A stretch of DNA of 64,000 nt from Duganella sp. Root336D2 (GCF_001425005.1 NZ_LMDB01000033.1:373238-437237), one strand, 5' to 3'; shown: positions 27,233 to 34,989, counted from the stretch's first letter. Notes: a model not told the origin generated them from the sequence alone. A program made the numbers and translations.

Positions 27233-27647
27233 CACAGCTTGGCGCATGCAGGATGGCCGGCCCAGTCAGGTCGAACATCAGCATGACGCCTTCCTGCTTC
27301 AGCCCTCCCTTGGGCTGGTGCGGGCCGCGGAAGCCCACCATCAGGTAATGGGGCAGGCCGTCCCGGGGCAAGTGATACCATGATCCACTCAGGTCCACTT
27401 GCGCCAATGAACGCGACTTCACGCCAGCCAGGGCGCAGAGCGGCACGCTGACTGCGCGCCCATTCACCCTCAACGTCACTCCTTTTCGGGCCACCGGCCA
27501 ACCGATCTGCAAGCGCGCATTTGCGTACTGCGCCGGGAGCTCCGGCATTGAACCGTCCGGCCGCAGGGTGAGGATGGTGTCGACATGCGCGTGTGCGCTC
27601 CCTGCGACCAGGCAAACCGCGAAGGCGGCGAGCGAGACTGCGCGCAT
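27210..27647 (-). CDS. Hypothetical exported protein
   Basis: Protein of 145 residues starting at the ATG at 27647, which has GGAG 9 bases ahead. Residues 1-20 are a clear signal peptide ending 'AGSAHA'. The mature part is beta-rich, with 'LRPDGSMPELPAQYANARLQIGW' and 'GSWYHLPRDGLPHYLMVGF', and two cysteines (one near residue 74, one near the C-terminus) that could pair. I do not recognise the family. It overlaps the HDOD gene tail-to-tail and is 34 bases downstream of the FAD-binding protein stop. Confidence 0.7.
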   Translation of the reverse strand: MRAVSLAAFAVCLVAGSAHAHVDTILTLRPDGSMPELPAQYANARLQIGWPVARKGVTLRVNGRAVSVPLCALAGVKSRSLAQVDLSGSWYHLPRDGLPHYLMVGFRGPHQPKGGLKQEGVMLMFDLTGPAILHAPSCASAAGRK

Positions 27648-27681
27648 GGTAAATCTCCAGCGTTGTTGAGGATTGCGGATT

Positions 27682-29043
27682 TTACATGCACGCGCGAGCG
27701 ATGGTGGCGGCGAACCGGCGCAGTTCGGGCACGGCTGTCGCCTCCCAGAAGCCGGCCCTGAGCCAGGGGCCGATGTAGTACAGGCCCGGCGTCGGCTGGC
27801 CGTTCGCACCCAGCACGGCGCAGTCGGCGCCGGTATCCAGCCCAAGGCCGAGCGCATCGGCCCGCATCAGGCCATCGGCCAGCAGCTGTTGCACCAGCGG
27901 CACCGCAGCGCGGCGCGGGCTGGCGCAGCTGCCGGTGCAGTTGATGATGCGGCCGGCGCGAAGCTCAATGCATTCTTCGCTGCCGCGCGGCTGCACTGTC
28001 AGCAGCGCCAGCTCCGCCTCGTCGCGGATGCCTGCCACGCGGCCTGCGCTTACATGGAGCGCACCGCGCGCCAGCGCTGCCGACAATTCCTGCTGCACCG
28101 TTGGCGGCAGCTGGTGCCGGTGCACGTCCCAGTAGGGCCGCACATGGCGCAGGAAGCGGCGCCGTTCGGCCGCCGGCCATGCCTGCCAGATACCGGCGGC
28201 CTGGGGGCGCAGCGCAGCTACCGCATCGTGCCAGTCCATGCCTGCATCTTCGAGATGCTCGACCTGCCGCATGAAAGCATGCAGCGCTGCGCGCACGGTC
28301 GGCGCCTCGTCGCGCCGCAGGGTGCTGCCTGCCAGGTGCCCGGAAAGGGGCTTGTAAGGCTGCGGCAGCAGCCCATGGCGCGACAGCGCATGCACACGCC
28401 GCGATGGATTGCGCCGCAGCAGCTGCAGCGCGATATCGACTGCCGTCAGCCCAGTGCCCAACAACAGCACCGGATCATGCGCGCCAATGGTGGCCAGCAA
28501 GTCGCCGCGCCACGGGTCCGCCAGGTAGCGCGAGGTGTCGGACCATTGCCCGCGCGACAGCTCAGGCGGCGGCGCCGGCAGGTGCCCGAAGGCCAGCACC
28601 ACCCGGTCGGCCTCGATACTGCGGCCATCTTCCAGCGTGGCCGCCAGCCCGCCGCGGGTTTTCGCGTGCAAGCTGCATACGCTGCCGCTGATGCAGTCGA
28701 GGGTGGCATGGCGTGGCGCCTGATCCTGCGCCTGCCGCAGCGCCCATTCGAGGTAGTCGCCGTACACGCTGCGCGCGACAAAGGAGCCGCCGGCCACGCC
28801 GCTGTCGCGCATTCCGGCATAGTGCACGAAGTGCTCCGGATCATCCGGCAACACGCTCATATTGGCCGCCACCACATTGAGCAGGTGCTGCGGGCTTTGC
28901 GTCCCATACGCCATGCCGCGCGCCAGCCGCCCGCTGCGATTCAGCAGCAGCACGCGCAAGGGCTGCCGGCCTGCCAGGCGCAGCATCTGTATCGCGCACG
29001 CTACACCTGAAAAACCTGCGCCTACGATCAGCACCGTGCGCAT
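27682..29043 (-). CDS. FAD/NAD(P)-binding protein (flavin oxidoreductase-like)
   Basis: Protein of 453 residues with an N-terminal FAD Rossmann motif 'VLIVGAGFSGVACAIQML' (residues 4-21) and a second dinucleotide motif 'VLLLGTGLTAVDIALQLL' near 200. Between them 'LNVVAANMSVLPDDPEHFVHY' is typical of the FAD-NAD(P)-binding family (Pfam NAD_binding_9), and 'GRIINCTGSC' lies near the C-terminus. The ATG at 29043 follows GGAGGG. The reaction is unknown; relatives sit in siderophore, secondary-metabolite and respiratory loci. It is divergent from the APS kinase gene, only 33 bases away, so both share one short promoter region. Confidence 0.85.
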   Translation of the reverse strand: MRTVLIVGAGFSGVACAIQMLRLAGRQPLRVLLLNRSGRLARGMAYGTQSPQHLLNVVAANMSVLPDDPEHFVHYAGMRDSGVAGGSFVARSVYGDYLEWALRQAQDQAPRHATLDCISGSVCSLHAKTRGGLAATLEDGRSIEADRVVLAFGHLPAPPPELSRGQWSDTSRYLADPWRGDLLATIGAHDPVLLLGTGLTAVDIALQLLRRNPSRRVHALSRHGLLPQPYKPLSGHLAGSTLRRDEAPTVRAALHAFMRQVEHLEDAGMDWHDAVAALRPQAAGIWQAWPAAERRRFLRHVRPYWDVHRHQLPPTVQQELSAALARGALHVSAGRVAGIRDEAELALLTVQPRGSEECIELRAGRIINCTGSCASPRRAAVPLVQQLLADGLMRADALGLGLDTGADCAVLGANGQPTPGLYYIGPWLRAGFWEATAVPELRRFAATIARACM

Positions 29044-29064
29044 GCTGCCCTCCTGCATCGCGTA

Positions 29065-29070
29065 TATAGT
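29065..29070 (+). promoter_or_regulatory. -10-like box TATAGT 6 bases before the cysC start
   Basis: TATAGT followed by CGCATC and the ATG at 29077. It matches TATAAT at five of six positions and again leaves no room for a leader or Shine-Dalgarno sequence. Confidence 0.4.
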
Positions 29071-29076
29071 CGCATC

Positions 29077-29760
29077 ATGAACTCCTCCTATGTATCGCGC
29101 CGTGAGCGCGAGGATATGCACGGCCATCGCGGCGCGGTGGTCTGGTTTACCGGCCTGTCCGGCGCCGGCAAGACCACGCTGGCCTGCGCCATAGAACGGC
29201 GCCTGTTCCAGGCGGGCTGCCAGGTGGTGCTGCTGGACGGCGACAGCTTGCGCCAGGGCCTGTGCTCCGGGCTCGGCTTTTCTCCCGAAGACCGCAGCGA
29301 AAACCTGCGCCGTGCCGGCGAGGCCGCACGCCTGTTCGCCGATACGGGCATCATCGTGCTGGCAGCCTTCATCTCGCCATTGCGTGCCGACCGCGCCCGC
29401 GTGCGTGCCATGCAGGCCGAGGGCGATTTCATCGAAGCCTGGTGCAAATGCCCGCTGGAAGTATGCGAACAGCGCGACGTCAAGGGCCTGTACCGCCGTG
29501 CACGCGCCGGCGAGGTGCCGCACTTCACCGGCGTGTCGGCCCCTTACGAAGCACCCTTGGCGCCCGAACTGTCGCTCGACACCGCACTCGCTCCCCTGGC
29601 CGATTGCGTCGAGCTGGTACTCGAGGAGCTGCGTTCGCGCGGCGTACTGCGTGCGCCGGGCAGCAACTCTTCCAGCAGTTCGAGGCAGATGCGGGCGGCC
29701 TGGTCGCCGGCATCCAGCTCCGCATGCCACGCCGATACCGATACCGCCACCAAGGGGTAA
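29077..29760 (+). CDS. cysC: Adenylylsulfate (APS) kinase
   Basis: Kinase of 227 residues making PAPS from APS and ATP. Seen: P-loop 'GLSGAGKTT' (26-34), APS-binding 'GDSLRQGLCSGLGFSPEDRSENLRR' (about 55-79), 'AFISPLRADRARVR' and 'DVKGLYRRARAGEVPHFTGVSAPYEAP'. It stands alone without cysND or an APS reductase, and the neighbouring minus-strand operon encodes a sulfotransferase that would use PAPS. The enzyme domain ends near residue 190; the last 35 or so residues are a Ser/Ala-rich tail running 217 bases into the 3' end of the convergent arginase-like gene. Confidence 0.9.
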   Translation: MNSSYVSRREREDMHGHRGAVVWFTGLSGAGKTTLACAIERRLFQAGCQVVLLDGDSLRQGLCSGLGFSPEDRSENLRRAGEAARLFADTGIIVLAAFISPLRADRARVRAMQAEGDFIEAWCKCPLEVCEQRDVKGLYRRARAGEVPHFTGVSAPYEAPLAPELSLDTALAPLADCVELVLEELRSRGVLRAPGSNSSSSSRQMRAAWSPASSSACHADTDTATKG

Positions 29761-30473
29761 TCGCGCAGGCAGCGGAACAGTTCCGCCATCTCTTCCACCC
29801 GCGGCCCGGCCGGCACGTGGTACTTCAGCGCCGGCATGCGCTGGGCTTCGTCCAGCACGTCGGTATCGAAATGCACGTAGAGGGTCTCGTGCGTCGACAG
29901 GTTGCCCAGCACCTGGTCCAGCGTGCAGCGCACGATCGCCGACTTCTCCAGCGCCACGTCTTCGCCGGGATCAAGGTCGCGCGCATCGGACAGCAGCACC
30001 AGCTCTTCAGGATAAGGCCGCATGCCCACCGCTTCGCGCAGCATGGTGATGCTGTCGCGCCGGTTCTGGCGCCGGTCCTGGCGGCCGACCAGCATGGCCA
30101 GCGGCATGCCGCCCAGGTATTGGGTGTGCGTGGTGGACCAGGTATGGAAGTCGCCGTGCGCGTCCAGCCACAGCATGCGCTGCGGTTCGCGGCCGGCGCG
30201 CTGCAGGCCCGCCATCATGCCCATGGTGGACACGCAGTCACCGGAAATGCTGACCGGGAGGTCGCCCGCCGCCAGCGCCGCCGCGGCATGCTCGGCCAGC
30301 ACCGCATACACGCGGCCCATGCTGCGCATCTGTTCATCCTTTTCCACCAGTTCAGTGGCGGTCGATTGCGGCGACTGCAGCACGGTCCAGGGCTGCGAAT
30401 CAATCAGCTGCACGCGCTGCAGGCCGTCGCGCCGCTTGCCCATCAGGTAAGGCACCAGCAGGCGGCGGATCAT
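29544..30473 (-). CDS. Arginase/ureohydrolase-family protein with an altered metal site
   Basis: Protein of 309 residues from the ATG at 30473. The ureohydrolase fold motifs are D104-A-H106-G-D108 ('LWLDAHGDFHT') and D203-T-D205 ('VHFDTDVLDEA'), five of the six usual manganese ligands. The first ligand motif, normally GGDHS, reads S77-G-D-C80, so Cys replaces His. It is thus a family member but probably not a true arginase or agmatinase. Its start overlaps the sulfotransferase stop (ATGA). The last 35 residues are a Ser-rich tail antisense to cysC. Substrate unknown. Confidence 0.82.
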   Translation of the reverse strand: MIRRLLVPYLMGKRRDGLQRVQLIDSQPWTVLQSPQSTATELVEKDEQMRSMGRVYAVLAEHAAAALAAGDLPVSISGDCVSTMGMMAGLQRAGREPQRMLWLDAHGDFHTWSTTHTQYLGGMPLAMLVGRQDRRQNRRDSITMLREAVGMRPYPEELVLLSDARDLDPGEDVALEKSAIVRCTLDQVLGNLSTHETLYVHFDTDVLDEAQRMPALKYHVPAGPRVEEMAELFRCLRDYPLVAVSVSAWHAELDAGDQAARICLELLEELLPGARSTPRERSSSSTSSTQSARGASAVSSDSSGAKGAS

Positions 30474-31714
30474 TGCCACTGCTCCGGCGCAGCGCCGTAA
30501 CCCAGCGCATGCATCATGTCCGCCACCTCCGCGCGCCGCGCCAGCGGCAGCAGCTGGCCGCTGCGCTTGCGCCAACGGCCCGGCGCGGGCGCTTCGGTGG
30601 CCATCGTCACCGGCAGCTCGGGCGGATGCGGCATCGGCGGCAGGCCAAGCCATTCGCAGGCCCGGTCCAGCACGCCCGCCGGATCGGCCAGGAAGGATTC
30701 AAAACGCACCGGCAGGGCGGCCACGCCGCTATCGACGATATGACGGTGACAGGATAGCCATTGGTTCAAGCAAACCTCCTCGAGCGGAGCGTTGATATAG
30801 CTGCGCCAGTTCGGCGGCAGGTCGAATTTCCACCAGCGCGTGCCGCCCACGCATTGCTCCGAATAGCCGCCGATGCCGAGAGCGACACCGTGCTTCTGCA
30901 TATCGTGGGCATGGAAGCCGATCGGCGACAGCCACCCGTCAATCAGGCCATTGACGCAGCCGGCAACGCTGCGCACCAGGTGCAGGTAGCGCACTTGCGC
31001 ATGCGGGAACAACTGCTCGTAAAAACCGAAACGATAAGCATCCGACGGCGTCTTGAACAGCAGGACCTTGCCGGCGGCGTCGTCTTCCGTGAAATGCCTG
31101 GCATGCATGGCAGGCGAGACAAAGGGCGGCTCTTCGATCTTGGCGGTTTCGTTGAAAGGCCGTCTCTCGCCCGGGCCATGGCCGCCATCGTAATAATCGC
31201 GGCGCCACGGTTCGCGCCAGAACACGGCGCCCAGCACGGCTTGCTGCAACTCATGCTCGCTCGGCACATCGGCAGCCTGGCAGAATAGCAGCGTTTCGTC
31301 CAGCGCCCGCTCCATCTGCGCATGGGCAAGTGGTTGCGCGAACAGCGCAGGGAATTGCAGCAGCAGGCGCTTGCGCCAGCGTGCCTTCAATTCCGCCAAG
31401 GGGGCGATGCCGCCTTCCGCTACGGTCAGGCTATCGAAGATCTCGTCGGCCAGCGTGTCGGGGTGGCGCAGGTGCGCGATAGCGTCGCTGCTGCATGCCG
31501 GGTCGCAGCCGAAACCCTCGCCGCTCAGGGCCAGGAAAGGCTCGGCTTCGCCATCGAGGCTGGCGATGCCGGGATGGCGCGCCAACACCGCCTTGAACAG
31601 CGTCGAGCCAGAACGCGAACTGGTGAGTATCACCGCGACGCGCCTTACCTGTGCACGCCAGGGTGCGTGCGGCACCGCCCGCATCTGACGGATGGTGTCA
31701 ATCAGCCCGTCCAT
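30470..31714 (-). CDS. Sulfotransferase-family protein
   Basis: Protein of 414 residues with the PAPS 5'-phosphosulfate loop 'TSSRSGSTLFKAVL' at residues 31-44, after a beta strand 'RVAVIL', the hallmark of sulfotransferases. A downstream 'VRYLHLVRSVAGCVNGLIDGW' matches the 3'-phosphate-binding strand and helix. It would transfer sulfate from PAPS to a hydroxyl or amine acceptor; PAPS could come from the nearby cysC product. Its start overlaps the methyltransferase 3' end by 17 bases and its stop overlaps the arginase-like start. Acceptor unknown. Confidence 0.85.
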   Translation of the reverse strand: MDGLIDTIRQMRAVPHAPWRAQVRRVAVILTSSRSGSTLFKAVLARHPGIASLDGEAEPFLALSGEGFGCDPACSSDAIAHLRHPDTLADEIFDSLTVAEGGIAPLAELKARWRKRLLLQFPALFAQPLAHAQMERALDETLLFCQAADVPSEHELQQAVLGAVFWREPWRRDYYDGGHGPGERRPFNETAKIEEPPFVSPAMHARHFTEDDAAGKVLLFKTPSDAYRFGFYEQLFPHAQVRYLHLVRSVAGCVNGLIDGWLSPIGFHAHDMQKHGVALGIGGYSEQCVGGTRWWKFDLPPNWRSYINAPLEEVCLNQWLSCHRHIVDSGVAALPVRFESFLADPAGVLDRACEWLGLPPMPHPPELPVTMATEAPAPGRWRKRSGQLLPLARRAEVADMMHALGYGAAPEQWQ

Positions 31715-32402
31715 GTTTTGCCGCAGGTTTGATCAGGAATGCGAAAAACTGGCGCTCCTGTTCTCGTTCGGCCGCACTGCGCGCCATCAGCCGGATGCTG
31801 AAGCCGGACTGCTTGGCCAGGCGCCGCACTTCCTCCACCGCGCCGAAATTCGAGTGCGCAAAGTAGATCCGGCCGCCCGGCTTCAGGTAGCGTGCGGCCT
31901 GCTCGAAGAACTGGGTATTGGTGCGGAAATCCGTGTCCCACTGCGAGCGCGCCACCACATCGGGTGCCGGCTTGTCGCGGAACGGCAGGTTGGCCGTAAT
32001 GACGTCGAACTGCTCGTCGCCGACTTTCTCGAACAGGTCGGAACGGCGCACTTCCATCACGCCCTCAAAGCCATGCGTCTTCAAATTGTGGCGCGCGCTG
32101 CGGATGGCCGCCGGATTGACGTCCAGCGCCAGGACCCGTGAAGCTCCCTGGTAGCAGGCGAAGATCGCAATCACGCCGGAGCCGGTACCCACATCGAGCA
32201 CGCTCTCGCCTGGCTTGATGCGGAAATTGCGCACCAGGGGCTGGCTGTCGAGGAAGGGCCAGAAGGTATTCGGATAAACGTGGAATTTCTTGCCAAGGTA
32301 AGTGATGGTGCGCCCGCCTTCGGGCACCGCCTTGAAAGCCTTTTGACGCGTGGCTTGCCAGCGGTCGACTTGCTCGGCCGTGGGAAGTGCAGATGCTCGC
32401 AT
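31698..32402 (-). CDS. Class I SAM-dependent methyltransferase (HemK/RlmG-like)
   Basis: Protein of 234 residues from the ATG at 32402, which follows AAGGGG. SAM-binding motif I 'VLDVGTGSG' (68-76), acidic motif II 'VLALDVNPAAI' and motif IV 'ITANLPFRDKP' (about 135-145). The N-L-P-F form of motif IV resembles N-P-P-Y methyltransferases that modify amide or amino nitrogens. First gene of a three-gene overlapping operon with the sulfotransferase and the arginase-like gene, so it may methylate the same small molecule. A housekeeping RNA or protein target cannot be excluded. Confidence 0.85.
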   Translation of the reverse strand: MRASALPTAEQVDRWQATRQKAFKAVPEGGRTITYLGKKFHVYPNTFWPFLDSQPLVRNFRIKPGESVLDVGTGSGVIAIFACYQGASRVLALDVNPAAIRSARHNLKTHGFEGVMEVRRSDLFEKVGDEQFDVITANLPFRDKPAPDVVARSQWDTDFRTNTQFFEQAARYLKPGGRIYFAHSNFGAVEEVRRLAKQSGFSIRLMARSAAEREQERQFFAFLIKPAAKHGRAD

Positions 32403-32510
32403 ATCTGTCCCCTTATTTGATGACCCCATGCTATCGAGTCTGCCAGGCAAGGGCAAGCGCACACCGTTCTGTGCGCTTCAACTGTTGGTGGAATACATTT
32501 CTTTCATTTG

Positions 32511-32585
32511 AAAAGTCGGGGTCAGCTCCGGCAATCGGACATTCGCGCAGCGAATGTCCGATTGCCGGAGCTGACCCCGACTTTT
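32511..32585. repeat. Long perfect palindrome (REP-like, complete copy)
   Basis: A 36-bp perfect inverted repeat, arms 32511-32546 and 32550-32585, loop GCA. The arms run AAAAGTCGGGGTCAG, then CTCCGGCAATCGGACATTCGC. A shorter, damaged relative lies at 60362-60426. The A-run and T-run at the ends also make it a potential bidirectional terminator. The last two bases are the first two (complement) of the dhaA stop codon at 32584-32586. Confidence 0.75.
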
Positions 32586-33435
32586 ATTTTGGAAGCCAGG
32601 CGGCGATGGCGTGGCCGATGGCGTCCGGGTGGTCTTCCTGGATGTTGTGCGTGCCTTCGCCAAGTTCAACCAGCTTGCAGTTTGCGAGCCTCGCGGCGTA
32701 GCGTTCGGCGACTGCGCGCGGCGTCAGCACGCCGTTCGGGCTGAACAGGATCAGTTTCGGATATTGGGCGGTGGCCATGATCGCTTCGTTGTGTTCGATG
32801 AGCTGGTACACATCGGCCGGCTCGCCGGCAATCGGCATCATGCGCGGGAAGGCCAGCATGGGCCTGCGCGATTCGGGCGTTGGGAATGGTGCGCGGTAGG
32901 CGTCCATTTCCGCCGTTGTCAACGGGCGCAGCGAACCCTTCGGCAACATCTGCTCGATAAAGAAATTCTGCTGCAGCACGAATTCTTCGCCACTGCCCGG
33001 GGCGCGCATCAGCTTGAAGCGTTCGCGTGCCTGCTCGAGCGGGTGGAAGTCTTCCCATGTCGGGCTCGGGCGTACGAATTCCATCAGGGCTACGCCGCGC
33101 ACCTTGGTGGGATAGCGCGCCGCCAGGTGGATGGCCAGCGCGCCGCCCCAGTCCTGCCCGACCAGCGTGAACGCCTCGATGTCCATCTGCTGCAGGAAGG
33201 CTTCCAGGTAGGCGGCGTGCTCGAGGAAGCTGTAGGCAATGTCCGGCTTGCCGGAGGCGCCAAAGCCGATCAGGTCCGGCGCCAGGCACCAGGCCTTGGC
33301 GGCCACATGCGGCATGATGTCGCGCCAGATAAAGGAGTGCGTCGGATTGCCGTGCAAGAAGATCACGGCGTGCGAGCTGCGTTCACCGAGTTCACGATAT
33401 GCGATGCTGGAATTCAATGCGGAGACGGATTGCAT
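32584..33435 (-). CDS. dhaA: Haloalkane dehalogenase (DhaA/HLD-II type)
   Basis: Alpha/beta hydrolase of 283 residues that hydrolyses carbon-halogen bonds of haloalkanes to alcohols. The full HLD-II catalytic set is visible: nucleophile D95 with halide-binding W96 in 'VGQDWGGAL', second halide ligand N30 in 'LHGNPTHSFIWR', acid E119 in 'ALMEFVRP' and base H263 in 'GEGTHNIQEDHPD'. 'LPIAGEPA'-like 'MPIAGEPADV' and 'QQNFFIEQMLPKGSLRPLT' are also DhaA-like. The ATG at 33435 starts the family N-terminus. A terminator separates it from the upstream GST gene. Natural substrate is not known. Confidence 0.85.
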   Translation of the reverse strand: MQSVSALNSSIAYRELGERSSHAVIFLHGNPTHSFIWRDIMPHVAAKAWCLAPDLIGFGASGKPDIAYSFLEHAAYLEAFLQQMDIEAFTLVGQDWGGALAIHLAARYPTKVRGVALMEFVRPSPTWEDFHPLEQARERFKLMRAPGSGEEFVLQQNFFIEQMLPKGSLRPLTTAEMDAYRAPFPTPESRRPMLAFPRMMPIAGEPADVYQLIEHNEAIMATAQYPKLILFSPNGVLTPRAVAERYAARLANCKLVELGEGTHNIQEDHPDAIGHAIAAWLPK

Positions 33436-33449
33436 GATGCCTCTCTCAG

Positions 33450-33479
33450 AAAAAAAAACGCCCACTCCAAAGAGTGGGC
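33450..33479 (-). terminator. Rho-independent terminator after the GST gene
   Basis: On the minus strand an 8-bp perfect stem GCCCACTC/GAGTGGGC (33479-33472 with 33467-33460) with a 4-base loop is followed by a G and nine T (33458-33450). It lies 89 bases downstream of the GST stop and only 15 bases before the dhaA start, so it either ends GST transcripts or attenuates read-through into dhaA. Confidence 0.75.
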
Positions 33480-33567
33480 CAAGTCCAAAACTAGGGATGT
33501 CCTGAAAGAGACGGTTCCATCTTATGTTGGGGACTGGCCACACTCTGTGCGTCAATTCACACAAACC

Positions 33568-34191
33568 TTAAAAAGGCCATGGGGTCTCGGTGTCCTGCCA
33601 TGCCGGCAGTTGCTGGATGCGCTCGAACCAGGCCAGCACATTCTTGTATTGCTCGACCGGAATATTTGCCCGGGCCAGGTACATCAGCGGTGCGGCCACG
33701 GCGAAGTCTGCCAGCGAGAGCTTGTCGCCGCTCAGCCACTGGCGCGTCGCCAGGTGCTTGTCGAGCACGCTCGCATGTTCATGCACATAGGTCTCGCCTT
33801 TGGCGACCTCGACTGGATCCGGGCCCTCGCCGGTCACCAGTTTCTTCCACAGGTATTGCCAGGTCAGGATGCCGATCGCAGGCGCGAAGTGCTGGGCGCC
33901 GAAAAACATCCAGCGATTGACATCGGCGCGCTCTTTCAGCCCGGTCGGATACAGCTCGGCGGCGCCGTGCTTGTCGGCCAGGTACTGCATGATGGCGCAG
34001 GATTCCCACAGGTGCAGGCCATCGTCCTCCAGCACCGGCACCTTGCCGCAGATGTTCACTTCTTCCAGGCGCTTGCGGTCGGCATCGCTGGCGAAGTCGA
34101 TGATCACTTGATCGAGCTTGATGCCAAGCTCGCTTGCAGTCAGCAATACACGGCGGGCGTTGGAGGACAGCGGGTTGTGATAGAGGCGCAT
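33568..34191 (-). CDS. Glutathione S-transferase family protein
   Basis: Protein of 207 residues with an N-terminal thioredoxin-like GST domain ('MRLYHNPLSSNARRVLLTASELGI', 'NICGKVPVLEDDGLHLWESCAIMQYLADKHG', including the cis-Pro V-P-V and the E-S glutathione gamma-glutamyl site) and a C-terminal helical domain ('LSGDKLSLADFAVAAPLMYL'). It would conjugate glutathione to electrophiles. It lies between a YafY-type regulator gene and a haloalkane dehalogenase gene on the same strand, suggesting a detoxification cluster. A perfect palindrome 50 bases upstream is a possible operator. Confidence 0.9.
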   Translation of the reverse strand: MRLYHNPLSSNARRVLLTASELGIKLDQVIIDFASDADRKRLEEVNICGKVPVLEDDGLHLWESCAIMQYLADKHGAAELYPTGLKERADVNRWMFFGAQHFAPAIGILTWQYLWKKLVTGEGPDPVEVAKGETYVHEHASVLDKHLATRQWLSGDKLSLADFAVAAPLMYLARANIPVEQYKNVLAWFERIQQLPAWQDTETPWPF

Positions 34192-34240
34192 CGTAAAACT
34201 CCTTGGTGGGTTGATCGAATGCGCCTATCGTAACCAAGGT

Positions 34241-34263
34241 CTCCTGACAGTTCCTGTCAGGAG
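34241..34263. promoter_or_regulatory. Perfect palindrome upstream of GST, possible YafY-regulator operator
   Basis: A 10-bp perfect inverted repeat CTCCTGACAG / CTGTCAGGAG with a 3-base spacer, 50-72 bases upstream of the GST ATG and overlapping the end of the regulator gene (stop at 34257-34259). There is no T-run after it, so a terminator is unlikely. Position and symmetry fit a dimeric repressor site for the adjacent gene product. Confidence 0.5.
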
Positions 34264-34949
34264 TCGTCTTTAATCGCGTTTTCTTCGCGCCAGACTTTGA
34301 GCAGCTCGTGGCGCGGTGCAGGATAGCGTTCTGCAAGTGCTTCAGCATGCGCAATGCGGTCGATGCGGAAGTGGCGGTTGGCCTTGCGCATCTCGCACCA
34401 GGCGGCAAGAATGCGGCGGCCTTCGAAGAAGGCCAGCGCAAACGGCCACACCGTGCGCTCGGACGAAGAACCGTTTTCGTCGTTGTATTGGATGCGCATC
34501 TTGTGATGGCGCCGGATCGCTTCGCGCGCGGGCTGCACGAATTCATCATGCTCCGGCGTGTCGCGCATCAACGGCACCCACAAACTGGTGTCGGCCATGT
34601 CGTCGCGCAGGTCTTTCGGTGTGGCGGTGGCGATCTTGGCCAGCGCATTGGCCGCGGCTTGGGCCAGCGTGGGGTCGCCCTGGCGGCGCACCCAGCGTGC
34701 ACCAAGCACCAATGCTTCCAGTTCGTCGGTGTCGAACATCAGCGGCGGCAGGAAGAAGCCGCTGCGCAGCAGGTAGCCAAGGCCCGCCGAGCCCTCCACT
34801 GGTGCGCCCAGTTCGGCCAGGGTTTGCATGTCGCGGTATATCGTGCGTTCGGATACGCCCAGCTTTTCCGCCAGTGCGGCCGCCGTCACCGGACGGCGGC
34901 TGCCGCGCATGGCATCCATGAGCTGGAACAGGCGGCCAGTACGGCTCAT
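34257..34949 (-). CDS. YafY-family HTH regulator with WYL domain
   Basis: Regulator of 230 residues: an N-terminal HTH_11 winged helix ('RLFQLMDAMRGSRRPVTAAALAEKLGVSERTIYRDMQTLAELGAPVEG', residues 6-55) and a C-terminal WYL-type ligand domain ('ERTVWPFALAFFEGRRILAAWCEMRKANRHFRIDRI', near 165-200). Such proteins respond to nucleic-acid or small-molecule ligands. It lies 65 bases upstream of the GST gene on the same strand and probably controls it. Divergent from the LacI-type gene, 52 bases away. Confidence 0.9.
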   Translation of the reverse strand: MSRTGRLFQLMDAMRGSRRPVTAAALAEKLGVSERTIYRDMQTLAELGAPVEGSAGLGYLLRSGFFLPPLMFDTDELEALVLGARWVRRQGDPTLAQAAANALAKIATATPKDLRDDMADTSLWVPLMRDTPEHDEFVQPAREAIRRHHKMRIQYNDENGSSSERTVWPFALAFFEGRRILAAWCEMRKANRHFRIDRIAHAEALAERYPAPRHELLKVWREENAIKDDS

Positions 34950-34989
34950 TGCTGCTCCCCATTTTACGAGGCGAGCAGCTTAACATAGT

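Noticed and set aside
30470-32402. The methyltransferase, sulfotransferase and arginase-like genes as a known toxin pathway
   Set aside because: No scaffold-forming enzyme such as an NRPS, PKS or amidinotransferase is present in the window, so naming a product would be invention.
32478-32669. A short minus-strand frame reading through the 32.5-kb palindrome
   Set aside because: It is made of repeat sequence and dhaA antisense and has no ribosome binding site.
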